Shown here one piece after another: positions 27,064 through 36,145 of a stretch of 64,000 nt of DNA; within the stretch, counting starts at the first letter, position 1, and every line of letters starts with the position of its first letter. The stretch comes from Fervidobacterium_A thailandense. Its GTDB lineage: Bacteria > Thermotogota > Thermotogae > Thermotogales > Fervidobacteriaceae. Location: assembly GCF_041505935.1 (NCBI RefSeq), contig NZ_CP140110.1; one strand, given 5' to 3'. The notes beneath the pieces are model-generated. The model made no database searches and was not told the DNA's origin. It was given only the letters and a program-made list of their open reading frames with translations. A program made the translations under genes and the position numbers.

Positions 27064-28638
27064 TTACTTCGCGTACGCTATCGAGCGTTTTTCTCTTATC
27101 ACCACAACTTTTAAGACTCCGGGATACTGGAGTTCGTTCTCGATCCTCATGGCAATATCGTGCGCCATCTTTTCAATCGTCGCATCGTCGGTCTTTTCCG
27201 GCTGAACTATGACGCGAATCTCTCTACCGGCTTGAATAGCGTACGCATTTTCGACGTACTTGTAGCTCTTGGCAATTTCCTCGAGTTTCATGAGACGTTT
27301 GATGTAGCTCTCTATATCCTCCCTACGTGCACCGGGTCTTGCGGCCGAGATCGCGTCCGCAGCTGTGACAATCGCCGCTTCCGGGGTCATCGGTTCTTCT
27401 TCTCCGTGGTGTGCCATGATCATGTTTATTATTTCATCCGATTCACCGTACCTCTTCAGTAGTTCAGCTCCGATGACAGTGTGAGAACCCTCAACCTCGT
27501 GGTCAACTGCTTTACCAATATCGTGCAACAGCCCTCCACGCTTGGCCTTATCGACGTTCAAACCAAGTTCGGCCGCCAAGAGGCCGGCAATCTGAGCCAC
27601 TTCTATCGAGTGCGCAAGAACGTTTTGACCGTAGCTGGTCCTGAACTTTAGTCGACCGAGTAATTTTATGATTTCCGGATGGAGTCCGCCAACGCCCACC
27701 GTGATAACCGCTTCCTGACCGGCTTCTTTGATTTCGCGCTCTATCTCCGCTTTCGCCTTCTCGTACATCTCTTCTATCCTTGCCGGATGGATACGACCGT
27801 CCTGAATGAGTTTTTCGATCGTCCTTCGGGCGATTTCTCTTCTAAGTGGGTTGAACGAACTGAGTGTGACCATTTCCGGGGTATCGTCGATGATAAGGTC
27901 AACACCCGTGATTTTTTCAAAGGTCCTGATGTTCCTACCTTCCCTACCTATGAGTCGTCCCTTCATATCGTCGTTGGGCAAGGCAACGGTACTGATGGTA
28001 ACTTCTCCGGTATACTCCGGCGCGTAGCGTTGAATGGCATCCGCAATGATTTTTTTAGCGTACTTATCAACCTCTTCCTCGTAGCGTGTTTTTATTTGGA
28101 CGTAGATTTTCGCGATCTCGTGTTCGTACTTTTCCCGGGCTTCCTGGAGCACCATTTCGCGCGCTTGTTCGGCGGTGAGACCGGCCAGTTGTATGAACTT
28201 TTCTTGTACTTCCCTTTCTTTTTGCTCGAGCTCTTTGGCCTTCGCTTCCAGTTCGAGTTTTAAGTTTTCGACGAAACTTTCGCGTTTGTCGAGCAACTCC
28301 TCACGCTTGCTCAACATCTCTTCACGCTTCAATAGTCGATCCTCGAGCTGTTTTATTTCCTCTTCTCGCCTCTTGCGTTCTTTCTCGATCTCTTCGCGAA
28401 TCAAGTGTGCTTCTTCACGTGCCTCGATGATGGCTTTTTTCTTTATCTCCAGCGCTTCTTTCTCGGCTTCTTTTATTATCGACTCGGCATCTTGTCTTGT
28501 CTTCTTGAGCCTTTCCTCGATTTCCGTTTCGGCTTTCTTTTTACCTACCCTACTACCAACTATCCACCCAACCGCAATTCCCGCGGAGATTCCTATTATT
28601 CCAACGATGATGTATATCAAAACTTCCATCATCATCAT
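27064..28638 (-). CDS. rny: Ribonuclease Y
   Basis: The protein of about 524 residues has an N-terminal membrane anchor (VLIYIIVGIIGISAGIAVGW). A long charged coiled coil follows (to about residue 200), then a KH domain (GRLIGREGRNIRTFEKITGV) and an HD domain (HSIEVAQIAGLLA...LLHDIGKAVDHE). RNase Y is a membrane-bound endonuclease that starts mRNA decay. Four ATG codons stand in a row after AGGAGGTGG; spacing favours the second or third, and the first is reported here. Confidence 0.96.
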   Translation of the reverse strand: MMMMEVLIYIIVGIIGISAGIAVGWIVGSRVGKKKAETEIEERLKKTRQDAESIIKEAEKEALEIKKKAIIEAREEAHLIREEIEKERKRREEEIKQLEDRLLKREEMLSKREELLDKRESFVENLKLELEAKAKELEQKEREVQEKFIQLAGLTAEQAREMVLQEAREKYEHEIAKIYVQIKTRYEEEVDKYAKKIIADAIQRYAPEYTGEVTISTVALPNDDMKGRLIGREGRNIRTFEKITGVDLIIDDTPEMVTLSSFNPLRREIARRTIEKLIQDGRIHPARIEEMYEKAKAEIEREIKEAGQEAVITVGVGGLHPEIIKLLGRLKFRTSYGQNVLAHSIEVAQIAGLLAAELGLNVDKAKRGGLLHDIGKAVDHEVEGSHTVIGAELLKRYGESDEIINMIMAHHGEEEPMTPEAAIVTAADAISAARPGARREDIESYIKRLMKLEEIAKSYKYVENAYAIQAGREIRVIVQPEKTDDATIEKMAHDIAMRIENELQYPGVLKVVVIREKRSIAYAK

Positions 28639-28670
28639 CCACCTCCTGATCTCGTTGAAATGTTTTTTTG

Positions 28671-29105
28671 CTAATCGTTAAAAGAATCGACATCGAACCC
28701 GTGTCTATAGAGCTTCTCTCGTTTTTTCCGTTCATCTAATCCCTCGGTAAGTTTTCGGACGATCTCCGATACGTCCACCTCTGAAAGGACTTTGGAAATA
28801 GCATCTTCGATCAAGTATTCATCCACGTGGAGCATCTTCAGTTCGTATCTTATCCTGTAAGGGCCTTTGTGGTGCACAGTCAAACTGTCGTACGCGTAGA
28901 GGTACGCAAATTTCGCATCATCGATGAAACCTTTGGATTTGAGTATCTCCAACGTTCCGTTAATCTCCTCGTCGGAGTAACCCCTCGATTTAAGCTTATT
29001 CCTTACCTCCCACTCGGACCGCGCACGGAACCTTATGAATCTCAAAGCATCGGCGAGGGGGTCTCTTCGCTTGGGTTTCCTTGAACTGCCACCTTTGCTC
29101 CCCAT
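28671..29105 (-). CDS. recX: Regulatory protein RecX
   Basis: The 144-residue protein has the three-helix RecX repeats: ADALRFIRFRARSEWEVRNK, LKSKGFIDDAKFAYLYAYD and GPYRIRYELKMLHVDEYLIE. RecX binds RecA filaments and modulates them. It starts 13 bases after the recA stop, as in many bacteria, and overexpression relative to recA is unlikely because it is downstream. Confidence 0.92.
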   Translation of the reverse strand: MGSKGGSSRKPKRRDPLADALRFIRFRARSEWEVRNKLKSRGYSDEEINGTLEILKSKGFIDDAKFAYLYAYDSLTVHHKGPYRIRYELKMLHVDEYLIEDAISKVLSEVDVSEIVRKLTEGLDERKKREKLYRHGFDVDSFND

Positions 29106-29118
29106 TTTAACTTCTCAT

Positions 29119-30156
29119 CTACTCCTCTTTCTGACTCTCGACTTTTGTTCCACCGAAGTACTTCTCACGTATCCGTCTTTCTATCTCGTCGGCGATTTCC
29201 GGATGTTCCACCAAGTAGCTCACCGCGTTCGTCTTTCCTTGACCAAGGGAGTGTTCCTTTCCGTTGAGATCCTCGTACGTGAACCAGCTTCCCCTTCTAT
29301 CGATTAAACCTTCGCTCACACCAATGTTGAAGAGTTCATTTTCCCTGACGATACCTTTTCCGTAGATGATGTCAACCGTTGCGGTCTTGAATGGAGGTGC
29401 AACCTTGTTTTTGACAAACTTGATCGAGATTTCGTTCCCGATATGCTCGTTGCCTTCGACGATCTTACCGGCTGACCTGACCTCTATCCTCATGGTCGCG
29501 TAGAATTTCAAAGCCATACCACCCGTTGTGGTTTCCGGGTTACCGTACATGACACCAATCTTCATTCTGGTTTGGTTGATGAATATGACGACCGCTTTCG
29601 ATTTGTTGACGTTCCCAGCCAATTTCCTGAGGGCTTGGGACATCAGCCTTGCCTGAAGGCCCACTTGCGTATCACCCATCGCACCCTCAATTTCCGCGCG
29701 TGGTACGAGGGCAGCAACGGAGTCAATCACTATCAAATCCACCGCGTTGCTCCTAACAAGCTCGTCAACTATATCGAGTGCCTGTTCTCCGTAGTCTGGC
29801 TGGGAAACGAGCAATTCCGAGAGGTTGATGCCAAGGTTACGCGCATAGTTTAGATCCAGCGCGTGCTCGGCATCGACAAATGCTGCGATCCCCCCCTGTT
29901 TTTGAACAGACGCGATCGCGTGTAACGCTATCGTCGTCTTTCCGCTCGACTCAGGACCGTAGATTTCAATAATCCTGCCACGTGGATAACCACCTACACC
30001 GGAAGCGATATCGATAGCCAGAGAACCACTTGGAATGACCTCCAGATTTTGGGCGAGGTTCTCTTCACCAAGAATCATTATCGAACCTTTTCCGTAGGTC
30101 TTCTCAATTTTGCTGATAGCTTTTTTTAGAACTTCCTTTCTCGCATCACCTGACAT
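29119..30156 (-). CDS. recA: Recombinase RecA
   Basis: The 345-residue protein is a standard RecA: Walker A GPESSGKTT (67-75), FVDAEHALD, the Walker B strand LIVIDSVAALVPRAEIEG, loop-2 region FINQTRMKIGVMYGNPETTT, and GKG followed by an acidic tail. It forms filaments on single-stranded DNA for homologous recombination. Its ATG overlaps the end of thpR by 11 bases. No LexA-type operator was seen. Confidence 0.98.
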   Translation of the reverse strand: MSGDARKEVLKKAISKIEKTYGKGSIMILGEENLAQNLEVIPSGSLAIDIASGVGGYPRGRIIEIYGPESSGKTTIALHAIASVQKQGGIAAFVDAEHALDLNYARNLGINLSELLVSQPDYGEQALDIVDELVRSNAVDLIVIDSVAALVPRAEIEGAMGDTQVGLQARLMSQALRKLAGNVNKSKAVVIFINQTRMKIGVMYGNPETTTGGMALKFYATMRIEVRSAGKIVEGNEHIGNEISIKFVKNKVAPPFKTATVDIIYGKGIVRENELFNIGVSEGLIDRRGSWFTYEDLNGKEHSLGQGKTNAVSYLVEHPEIADEIERRIREKYFGGTKVESQKEE

Positions 30157-30718
30157 TTTTCTCTAAGCCCCCTTCAAACTTTGACTTGTAGACCCACTTG
30201 TATATGGGTCCTTGCGGTGTCAGTGTTGAACTGTAGATGGTAAAACCATCGATAACGAGAGTTATTTTGGGAACAACTATCTCTGAAACGATCGCTTCCC
30301 AGTTGCTGGGGTACTCCTTGACACGTGCAAGAGTTACGTGCGGAACAAAATTTCCCTGGTCGTCGTACTTGAATTTATTTTTCGTGAGTTCAGACTTCAT
30401 TTCCAGGTACATCTTCTGGAGAGATTTCGTCGGTTCCAGCTTAAGAAATATCACCCTCGGTGCGTGTTTGAATTTAAAGTACCCAACCCCCGCAAGCACG
30501 GTACTGAAAGATGGGAAACCAAGTAACCGCTTATTCAACACATCAGCCATCTTGTCAACGTGCCGCTCGTCCATCTCGCCCATGAAAAAGAGAGTTAAAT
30601 GAAGGTTCTCAGGCTTTGTCCAGTTGGCCTTGAATCCCGCGTTCTGAAGTTTTTCCATAACTTCTTGAGCAACTTCTCTGATTTCGGCGTTAACATCTAT
30701 CGCAACGAACGTTCGCAT
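30146..30718 (-). CDS. thpR: RNA 2',3'-cyclic phosphodiesterase
   Basis: The 190-residue protein belongs to the 2H phosphoesterases. It has two His-x-Thr motifs, HLTLFFMGE near residue 47 and HVTLARVK near residue 131, and an N-terminus MRTFVAIDVN typical of ThpR/LigT. It opens 2',3'-cyclic phosphates on RNA. The ATG at 30718 has GGAGGG seven bases upstream, so it is preferred over the longer frame. The stop overlaps recA. Confidence 0.92.
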   Translation of the reverse strand: MRTFVAIDVNAEIREVAQEVMEKLQNAGFKANWTKPENLHLTLFFMGEMDERHVDKMADVLNKRLLGFPSFSTVLAGVGYFKFKHAPRVIFLKLEPTKSLQKMYLEMKSELTKNKFKYDDQGNFVPHVTLARVKEYPSNWEAIVSEIVVPKITLVIDGFTIYSSTLTPQGPIYKWVYKSKFEGGLEKNVR

Positions 30719-30754
30719 ACAATCCCTCCAAAGTTCACGTGTCCTGGTCACTTT

Positions 30755-31327
30755 TTAACGGTTCAAATGCTCGCGGTTTTGGTAAATGTACACTATACCG
30801 GAGAGCACGGTGAAGAACATCGTTACGTAAACGAGCACCGAGTTAATAAACCTAAGTTGCGAAAATCCCAAGATTTGCAAAAACAACCCTATTACGAGAA
30901 CCATCTGCGAAACTGTTTTCAGCTTACCAAGGTAGTTTGCCGCAACGATCTTTCCTCCCTCGGAGGCCATTATCCGAACGATACTCACAAGTGTGTCCCT
31001 GAACACCATCGCAACAACGAGCCACCCCGGTGTTAAGCCCTTCTCGGTAAAGATAACAAGTACTGAGGTGATGAGGATCTTATCGCTCATTTGATCGAGA
31101 ACTTTTCCAAGGTTGGTCACCTGTCCAGTCTTCCTTGCTATGTATCCATCGAAGCAATCACTCACCGAAGCGAGCAAGAACAAAACAAAAGCCAGGACGT
31201 TCATCTTGAGGTACAAAAAAAGCACAATCAATGCTGTGGCAACTATACGAAGCCAGCTGATAGTGTTCGGAATGTTGAAAACAACGGAATGATGAACAGA
31301 AGTTTTCTTATCACATGCCAAGCGCAC
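30755..31327 (-). CDS. pgsA: CDP-diacylglycerol--glycerol-3-phosphate 3-phosphatidyltransferase
   Basis: The roughly 190-residue membrane protein has the CDP-alcohol phosphotransferase motif: DGYIAR, then Gly and the Asp pair in GKVLDQMSDK. About five to six hydrophobic helices surround it. PgsA makes phosphatidylglycerol phosphate from CDP-DAG. The GTG at 31327 lies just after the rimO stop with AAGGG upstream. A longer frame starting inside rimO is less likely. The family normally starts shortly before the NIPNTISWLRI segment. Confidence 0.88.
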   Translation of the reverse strand: MRLACDKKTSVHHSVVFNIPNTISWLRIVATALIVLFLYLKMNVLAFVLFLLASVSDCFDGYIARKTGQVTNLGKVLDQMSDKILITSVLVIFTEKGLTPGWLVVAMVFRDTLVSIVRIMASEGGKIVAANYLGKLKTVSQMVLVIGLFLQILGFSQLRFINSVLVYVTMFFTVLSGIVYIYQNREHLNR

Positions 31328-31334
31328 CGAACCC

Positions 31335-32633
31335 TTACCCAACGAGCTCCCCCTCCAAATCGTAAGTATCTGTTTCGTAGACCAAGACCTTCGCAAAACC
31401 GTTTATCTCTTCCAGTGACTTGGTTGCCCTAACGAAGATGTTCCCGTCGATCTCCGGTGCATCCATGTAACCACGACCGATCAGTACACCCTCCACCATT
31501 TCCTCGAAAAGGACATCTATAACCTTCCCAAGGTACCTACGGTTCCTGATGAACGAGATCTCCGCCTGCAGTTCCATCAATTTGTCCAGACGACTCTGGG
31601 CCGTTCTTTTCGAGACTTTTCCGGGGAGTTTTGCCGAGGCGGCATCTTCTTCTTCGGAGTACATGAACGCACCGAGTTTGTCAAACTCGACGTACCTTAT
31701 AAAATCCAGAAGTTGCTCAAAGTCCTCCCTCGTCTCGCCCGGAAATCCAACTATAATCGAGGTTCTCAGTACGGCATCCGGGTATCTCTCGCGGATTTTC
31801 TCGAAAAGTGCCTTGAGTTCTGCCGATGTTTTTGTACGCCCCATGAGTCTAAGGATTTTGTCACTTCCGTGTTGCACGGGCACGTCGAAGTACTTCAGGA
31901 CTTTGTCGTAAGAAAAAGCCTCGATGATTTCGTCGGTAACGTGGTCTGGATGCATGTACATCACACGTATCCAGAACTCACCATCAAGTTGATTCAACCT
32001 TTCGAGTAACTTCGGCAAGGCCTGATAACCGTAGTTATCGACACCGTAACCGGTCGTATCCTGCGCCACCAGGATTATCTCCCTCTTACCTTTTCTAAGG
32101 AGATACTCAACTTCCCGGACGATATCCTCGATCTCCCTACTCACGAAACCCCCCTTGAACTTAGGTATGGTGCAAAAAGTACACGCCCTATCGCAACCAT
32201 CGGCAATCTTAACGTAGGCGTAGGGCATCTTATCGTCTACGCGACCCTCGAAATGATAAACCGCAACCGGGTCCGTAACGTACTTCGAAACCCGGTCAAT
32301 GTTCTCGGCAAGTACCTTCGGAGGAATGACACCGAACCAGCCGTTAACTTCTGGTAGTTCGGAAATCAATTCGTCTGGATAACGTTGGACCAGGCATCCA
32401 ACCACGAAGATTTTAAAATCCGGCCTTTTCTTCTTGTATTCGGCGAACTCGAGTATGGTGTCGATGGACTCGCGCTTGGCATCCAAAATGAAGCCGCAAG
32501 TGTTGATGACAACTCCATCGGCGTCCTCAACATCTTCAACAACCTGGTGGCCGGCCTGGATGAGGTGATATTTGAAGAGGGCAAAATCTGCCTCGTTCTT
32601 CGGACATCCGAGAGTTACTATGTACAATCTCAA
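31335..32633 (-). CDS. rimO: Ribosomal protein S12 methylthiotransferase RimO
   Basis: The 432-residue protein has the three domains of methylthiotransferases: an N-terminal UPF0004 domain (LGCPKNEADFALF with cluster cysteines, INTCGFILDA, VVGCLVQRY), the radical SAM domain with CDRACTFC, and a C-terminal TRAM domain. The LGCPKNEAD start and NTCGFI distinguish RimO from MiaB. It adds a methylthio group to an Asp of ribosomal protein S12. The start is TTG behind GAGGACGTGG. Confidence 0.93.
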   Translation of the reverse strand: MRLYIVTLGCPKNEADFALFKYHLIQAGHQVVEDVEDADGVVINTCGFILDAKRESIDTILEFAEYKKKRPDFKIFVVGCLVQRYPDELISELPEVNGWFGVIPPKVLAENIDRVSKYVTDPVAVYHFEGRVDDKMPYAYVKIADGCDRACTFCTIPKFKGGFVSREIEDIVREVEYLLRKGKREIILVAQDTTGYGVDNYGYQALPKLLERLNQLDGEFWIRVMYMHPDHVTDEIIEAFSYDKVLKYFDVPVQHGSDKILRLMGRTKTSAELKALFEKIRERYPDAVLRTSIIVGFPGETREDFEQLLDFIRYVEFDKLGAFMYSEEEDAASAKLPGKVSKRTAQSRLDKLMELQAEISFIRNRRYLGKVIDVLFEEMVEGVLIGRGYMDAPEIDGNIFVRATKSLEEINGFAKVLVYETDTYDLEGELVG

Positions 32634-32688
32634 TTTTCCACGTCCTCCTCAAAACTTTCGTATAAAGTCCCTGACGAAAATCACCGAG

Positions 32689-33243
32689 TCAACGTGCACT
32701 CAACAGTTTCAAGAGCCTCTTTCTCTTCTCAAGGTAAAGCTCCCTTATCTTACTCAGTTCGGCCTTATACTCGGGTTCCTTGTAGTTTGGGTAGGTGAAG
32801 TCGTAATCTTTCCACCTACCGTTAACGTACAGCAGCGTCGTCTCGGCGTAAATACCGTTACCTATGTATATCCGATGCGGCCACATTTTTGTTGTAGCGA
32901 GCACGAATTGCATGTGATGAATGTAACCCGGATCCAGATTAAACCTCCGCTTGCCATCGACGGAGTACTTCTGTTCAATATCGTTAGTCTTCAACTTAAT
33001 AACCGATAAGAGGGATGGGTGAATGAGTCTCTCGAAACTTATCAACCTTCCCATCAAACCAGATCCCATTTCCTCGTTGTAATACAGCGTGTATTTTTCA
33101 AAATCCAGCAAAGGGCTTACGTAGTCAATCCTCCCGAATTCTGCTTCGAGTTCCCCTTTAATGGTCTCAAGCCAGTAGTCAACGTGTGCTGAAAACATGA
33201 AAATCACAAGGTTCACAAGCTCCACATTCCTTACTTCTCCCAT
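32689..33243 (-). CDS. DUF4416 family protein
   Basis: The protein of 184 residues carries the DUF4416 pattern: FGRIDYVSPLLDFEKYTLYY, YYNEEMGSGLMG, RRFNLDPGYIHHMQFVLAT and HRIYIGNGIYAETTLLY, ending in a charged helix. The family is widespread in thermophiles and deltaproteobacteria and has no known function. The ATG overlaps the end of the next upstream gene by 13 bases. Confidence 0.9.
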   Translation of the reverse strand: MGEVRNVELVNLVIFMFSAHVDYWLETIKGELEAEFGRIDYVSPLLDFEKYTLYYNEEMGSGLMGRLISFERLIHPSLLSVIKLKTNDIEQKYSVDGKRRFNLDPGYIHHMQFVLATTKMWPHRIYIGNGIYAETTLLYVNGRWKDYDFTYPNYKEPEYKAELSKIRELYLEKRKRLLKLLSAR

Positions 33244-33518
33244 TTCACTTCCACCTCGAATACGGGAATCCTCACGATCTTGATCTTGTTCCCGAAAATC
33301 TTGAGCACGCTCTCCCCATGCACGATGTGGCGTCCAGATGGCAGAGCTACAGGACCCTCGTACCTCTTCCCGTTGACCACCACCGCTTTCCCCAACGGTT
33401 CCAGGATAACAAGTGGAGCGTTTTTAATATCCAAAACAAACCGCACACTTAACACCAACAAGAAAACAGAGGCCAGAAAGATTAAATAAAAAATTACCCG
33501 TACAACAACCTTGGGCAT
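33231..33518 (-). CDS. Small membrane-anchored protein with a PEGA-like domain
   Basis: The 95-residue protein has one N-terminal hydrophobic helix (VIFYLIFLASVFLLVLSVRF) and then a short beta domain (AVVVNGKRYEGPVALPSGRH) like PEGA-type surface domains. Its function is unknown. It is the first gene of the minus-strand run that begins just after the putative origin. On the minus strand TATAAT-like sequence (attatac on plus) lies about 70 bases upstream. Confidence 0.6.
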   Translation of the reverse strand: MPKVVVRVIFYLIFLASVFLLVLSVRFVLDIKNAPLVILEPLGKAVVVNGKRYEGPVALPSGRHIVHGESVLKIFGNKIKIVRIPVFEVEVKWEK

Positions 33519-33653
33519 CGATATCCTCTACCAGCTGTAGATTTTGACTTAATGCGTATCCTCCACAAGACTTGTCAGCGAAAATATTATACAACAAAAT
33601 GATAAAAATTGAACTACACCATTTCAAGCCAATGGTGTACTACTATATAAAGT

Positions 33654-34129
33654 GGTGGTAAGTTTTTTGACTCAACATATAGAAAAGTGGTAAATTTCTG
33701 GTAAGTTCTTTTTTTCACAAAACGCAATTTCCGGTATGCGAGGTATGGTTCACACAATCGGTTGTGTATTGGAAGTTTATTGAGAATCGTTCTCAACAAA
33801 CAATTTACCATTTTACCGATTGTGAACTTTTTCACAGCTTTTAGGCGCACCTAATTTGCGTTTTCTCGTTCATCCATGCCGAAAAGAGGAACTTACCGCC
33901 TTGAAGACCGCATAGAATGTGGCTTTCCGGAAAAAACTTACCACCCTGGTAAGTTGTAACAAAAAAGCGGTAAATTGTAATATCGCTCTCAAATCCGCAT
34001 CGATAAAGGTTTTTAATGTTACAACCAGGTAAACTTACCATTTTACCACCCAATATATTTTTATACTATTACCATAACGACACTAATACTACTATCGATA
34101 TAGTAATAAGCCGCGAAGGTGGCAAGTTT
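33654..34129. repeat. DnaA-box-like 12-mer cluster
   Basis: Full matches to AAACTTACCACC occur at 33934-33945 (+) and 33654-33665 (-). One- to three-base variants lie at 33686-33697 (-), 33697-33708 (-), 33801-33812 (+), 33889-33900 (+), 33945-33956 (-), 33966-33977 (-), 34031-34042 (+), 34039-34050 (+) and 34118-34129 (-). The pair at 33934-33956 is an inverted, nearly touching dyad. Confidence 0.75.
34051..34110. promoter_or_regulatory. Candidate DNA unwinding element with DnaA-trio-like triplets
   Basis: Immediately after the box at 34039-34050, the sequence is strongly AT-rich (aatatatttttatactatta). It then contains the triplet series ACT AAT ACT ACT ATC at 34082-34096. This resembles the DnaA-trio repeats found next to a DnaA box in basal origin unwinding systems. 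Confidence 0.5.
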
Positions 34130-34190
34130 CTTTCAACCCAGTTCGGTACGTTATCTTTCAAACTGCAAGGTAGACCGTGGGGAGACTTTA

Positions 34191-34910
34191 CTACCTGATG
34201 TACCGAGAAACGAGGACTTCCATACGCTCATAATGTGTGCCTGGCCAGTAGATCTTTCCACAGGAAGAACAAACGCCGAACTTTTCGTTCGATTCAAAAA
34301 CACGGATTGGTACTTTGCCCTCGACCATTCTTTTTTCGACTTCAACTATCTCACCGTTACAAACAAGACACCTTGTGAAAGGTTTGAACCACAGCCACAG
34401 TTTGTAACGCCTGTAGACTTCCTCAAACTGACGTTGAGGTTCATCGTTCCTAACAACATAGCCATACTTGACGTCTTTTCTCATGAGTAGTTTACGATCC
34501 TTCGTAAGGATTATGTAGCCCGTACTAACCCCACGATCAACTATATCACCGTCATCCAACAGCCCGTACTCCGCGTAGATTCCAAAGATCCTGAGTAACT
34601 TCGCAAGTTTACCAAGGTGGATGTCGAGAACAAAGCGCGGTTCACCGCGAAACTTCGGCGAAACCAAAAACGAATCTACAATGGGAAGGTCCGTTTCAGG
34701 ATAAACGAAGTAAGTCTCTCCATCTCGGACGATCCTCGAGAAGTCCACAAACTCACCGTTAAGGGTAATGAAAGACACCTCGGTATGAGGTACACCGAGC
34801 CGCTCCACACAGTCTTTAATAGTTTGATTGACGCCCGGATCGATTTCGAAAAGATATCTTCCCTTCGTTAAATCGCACAAGCTTCCAAAGAGTCTGATCC
34901 TAACGCTCAA
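34191..34910 (-). CDS. Mut7-C RNase domain protein with N-terminal ubiquitin-like domain
   Basis: The 239-residue protein begins with a ubiquitin-like fold (SVRIRLFGSLCDLTKGRYLF...FVYPETDLP, residues 1-75). The Mut7-C (PIN-like) domain follows: RFVLDIHLGKLAKLLRIFGI with its Asp, GYIILTKDRKLL, and a closing zinc ribbon with CLVC...CSSC. Mut7-C proteins are predicted RNases. The fusion Mut7-C_ub plus Mut7-C is a known architecture without a defined substrate. Its start overlaps the purA end by 11 bases. Confidence 0.88.
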   Translation of the reverse strand: MSVRIRLFGSLCDLTKGRYLFEIDPGVNQTIKDCVERLGVPHTEVSFITLNGEFVDFSRIVRDGETYFVYPETDLPIVDSFLVSPKFRGEPRFVLDIHLGKLAKLLRIFGIYAEYGLLDDGDIVDRGVSTGYIILTKDRKLLMRKDVKYGYVVRNDEPQRQFEEVYRRYKLWLWFKPFTRCLVCNGEIVEVEKRMVEGKVPIRVFESNEKFGVCSSCGKIYWPGTHYERMEVLVSRYIR

Positions 34911-36108
34911 CTAAGTCATCCACCCCTGGACCGGTTGAAATCATTGTAATTTTGCAACCGACTTCTGATTCCACGAACTTGAGGAATCCCTCGAAGTTGG
35001 AATCCACCAAACTCTTCCATCCCGGCAACTGAACGTAATCAACGTCAACACGCGGTAGAATTTCAAGGTTCATAGGCATATCGATCCTACGCCCTGCAAG
35101 TCTGTAGTTCACAGCAACCTTAACGTAATCAAATCCACTCAAAACATCAGCCTTTGTGATGATCATTTCATCACATCCAGATACCTCAACTGCATAACGC
35201 AAAAGCGGGAGATCGAGCCATCCACACCTTCTTGGCCTTCCAGTCGTCGCTCCGTACTCCTTACCTGCACTTCTCAAGGCCTCACCCTCAGGACCGCGTA
35301 GTTCAGTAGGGAATGGTCCTTCACCAACGCGCGTCGTGTACGCCTTGAAGACACCGATTCTCTTATCCACGGTTACGGGAAAACCAAACCCGGCTTCGAC
35401 ACCGGTGGTATTACAGTACGACGAGGTTACGTAGGGGTACGTACCTACATCGATATCGAGTAAAACACCCTGTGTACCCTCAAAGAGCATCGACGCGTTT
35501 CGGTACTTGCTTCTGAACTCGGTGGGAGAAACGATGAAACGTGATACGAATTGGTAATCCTCGAGAACGCTATCGAGAGAAACACTGGTTATACCGTAGA
35601 CGGACTCGTAAAATTTCCGAGCGAAATCCAGCTTTTCATTCAAGAGATTTTCATCCTCAAAATCACATAGTCGTACGCCGATCCTATGTGCCTTATCCGC
35701 GTACGATGGGCCGATTCCGCGTTTCGTCGTCCCAACCGCCTTACTTCCTTTTGCTAGTTCCAGTTTCTCGTCCAGCAACTTGTGAAACGGCAAAACTACG
35801 TGGCACAGGTTTGAGATAAACAATCTACCATCGACCTCGACATTTCTTCCCATAAGCTCTTCTATCTCGTGTCTAAGCACGCCGAGATCCACCACAACAC
35901 CGTTCGATATGTAGCCCTTAACATCGTACCTGACATCAAAGGACGGGATCAGGTGGTGCACGAGTTTAAAACTCGGGTACTCAACGGTATGTCCAGCGTT
36001 ACTACCACCGCTGTATCGAACGACAAAATCGAAATCTTTGGAAAGTTTCGTTGTTATCTTTCCTTTCCCTTCGTCCCCCCACTGAAGACCGTAGACGACC
36101 ACGTTCAT
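34900..36108 (-). CDS. purA: Adenylosuccinate synthase
   Basis: The protein of 402 residues shows PurA signatures: LQWGDEGKGKITTKL at the N-terminus (phosphate loop and catalytic Asp), GSNAGHTVEYPSFKLVHHLIPS with the catalytic His, GTTKRGIGPSYADKAHRIG, FEGTQGVLLDIDVGTYPYVT and TTGRPRRCGWLDL. It joins IMP and aspartate using GTP, the first step from IMP to AMP. It is somewhat shorter than E. coli PurA, as in many thermophiles. The SD GGAG precedes the ATG. Confidence 0.96.
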   Translation of the reverse strand: MNVVVYGLQWGDEGKGKITTKLSKDFDFVVRYSGGSNAGHTVEYPSFKLVHHLIPSFDVRYDVKGYISNGVVVDLGVLRHEIEELMGRNVEVDGRLFISNLCHVVLPFHKLLDEKLELAKGSKAVGTTKRGIGPSYADKAHRIGVRLCDFEDENLLNEKLDFARKFYESVYGITSVSLDSVLEDYQFVSRFIVSPTEFRSKYRNASMLFEGTQGVLLDIDVGTYPYVTSSYCNTTGVEAGFGFPVTVDKRIGVFKAYTTRVGEGPFPTELRGPEGEALRSAGKEYGATTGRPRRCGWLDLPLLRYAVEVSGCDEMIITKADVLSGFDYVKVAVNYRLAGRRIDMPMNLEILPRVDVDYVQLPGWKSLVDSNFEGFLKFVESEVGCKITMISTGPGVDDLVER

Positions 36109-36145
36109 AACAACTCCATCTCCCTTTGCAGATTTCTATGGAATT

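Larger units (their letters stand above)
33600..34190. other. Putative chromosomal replication origin (oriC)
   Basis: This stretch of about 590 bases holds no credible gene; the short ORFs here are not family-like. It contains about ten copies of a 12-base motif close to AAACTTACCACC on both strands. An AT-rich stretch and a triplet series typical of an unwinding element sit at the right end. Thermotoga maritima DnaA is known to recognise the 12-mer AAACCTACCACC, which differs from the best boxes here by one base. The neighbours (Mut7-C, purA on one side and a small membrane protein on the other) do not include dnaA. The assignment rests on motif density and layout. Confidence 0.75.

Noticed and set aside
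27679..28263. 194-residue plus-strand ORF opposite rny
   Set aside because: It is antisense to the coiled coil, KH and HD coding region of rny and has no SD or motif.
33601..34198. CRISPR array or small genes in the repeat-rich intergenic region
   Set aside because: The repeats are 12 bases long, on both strands and irregularly spaced. The short ORFs here are made of the repeats and lack SDs.
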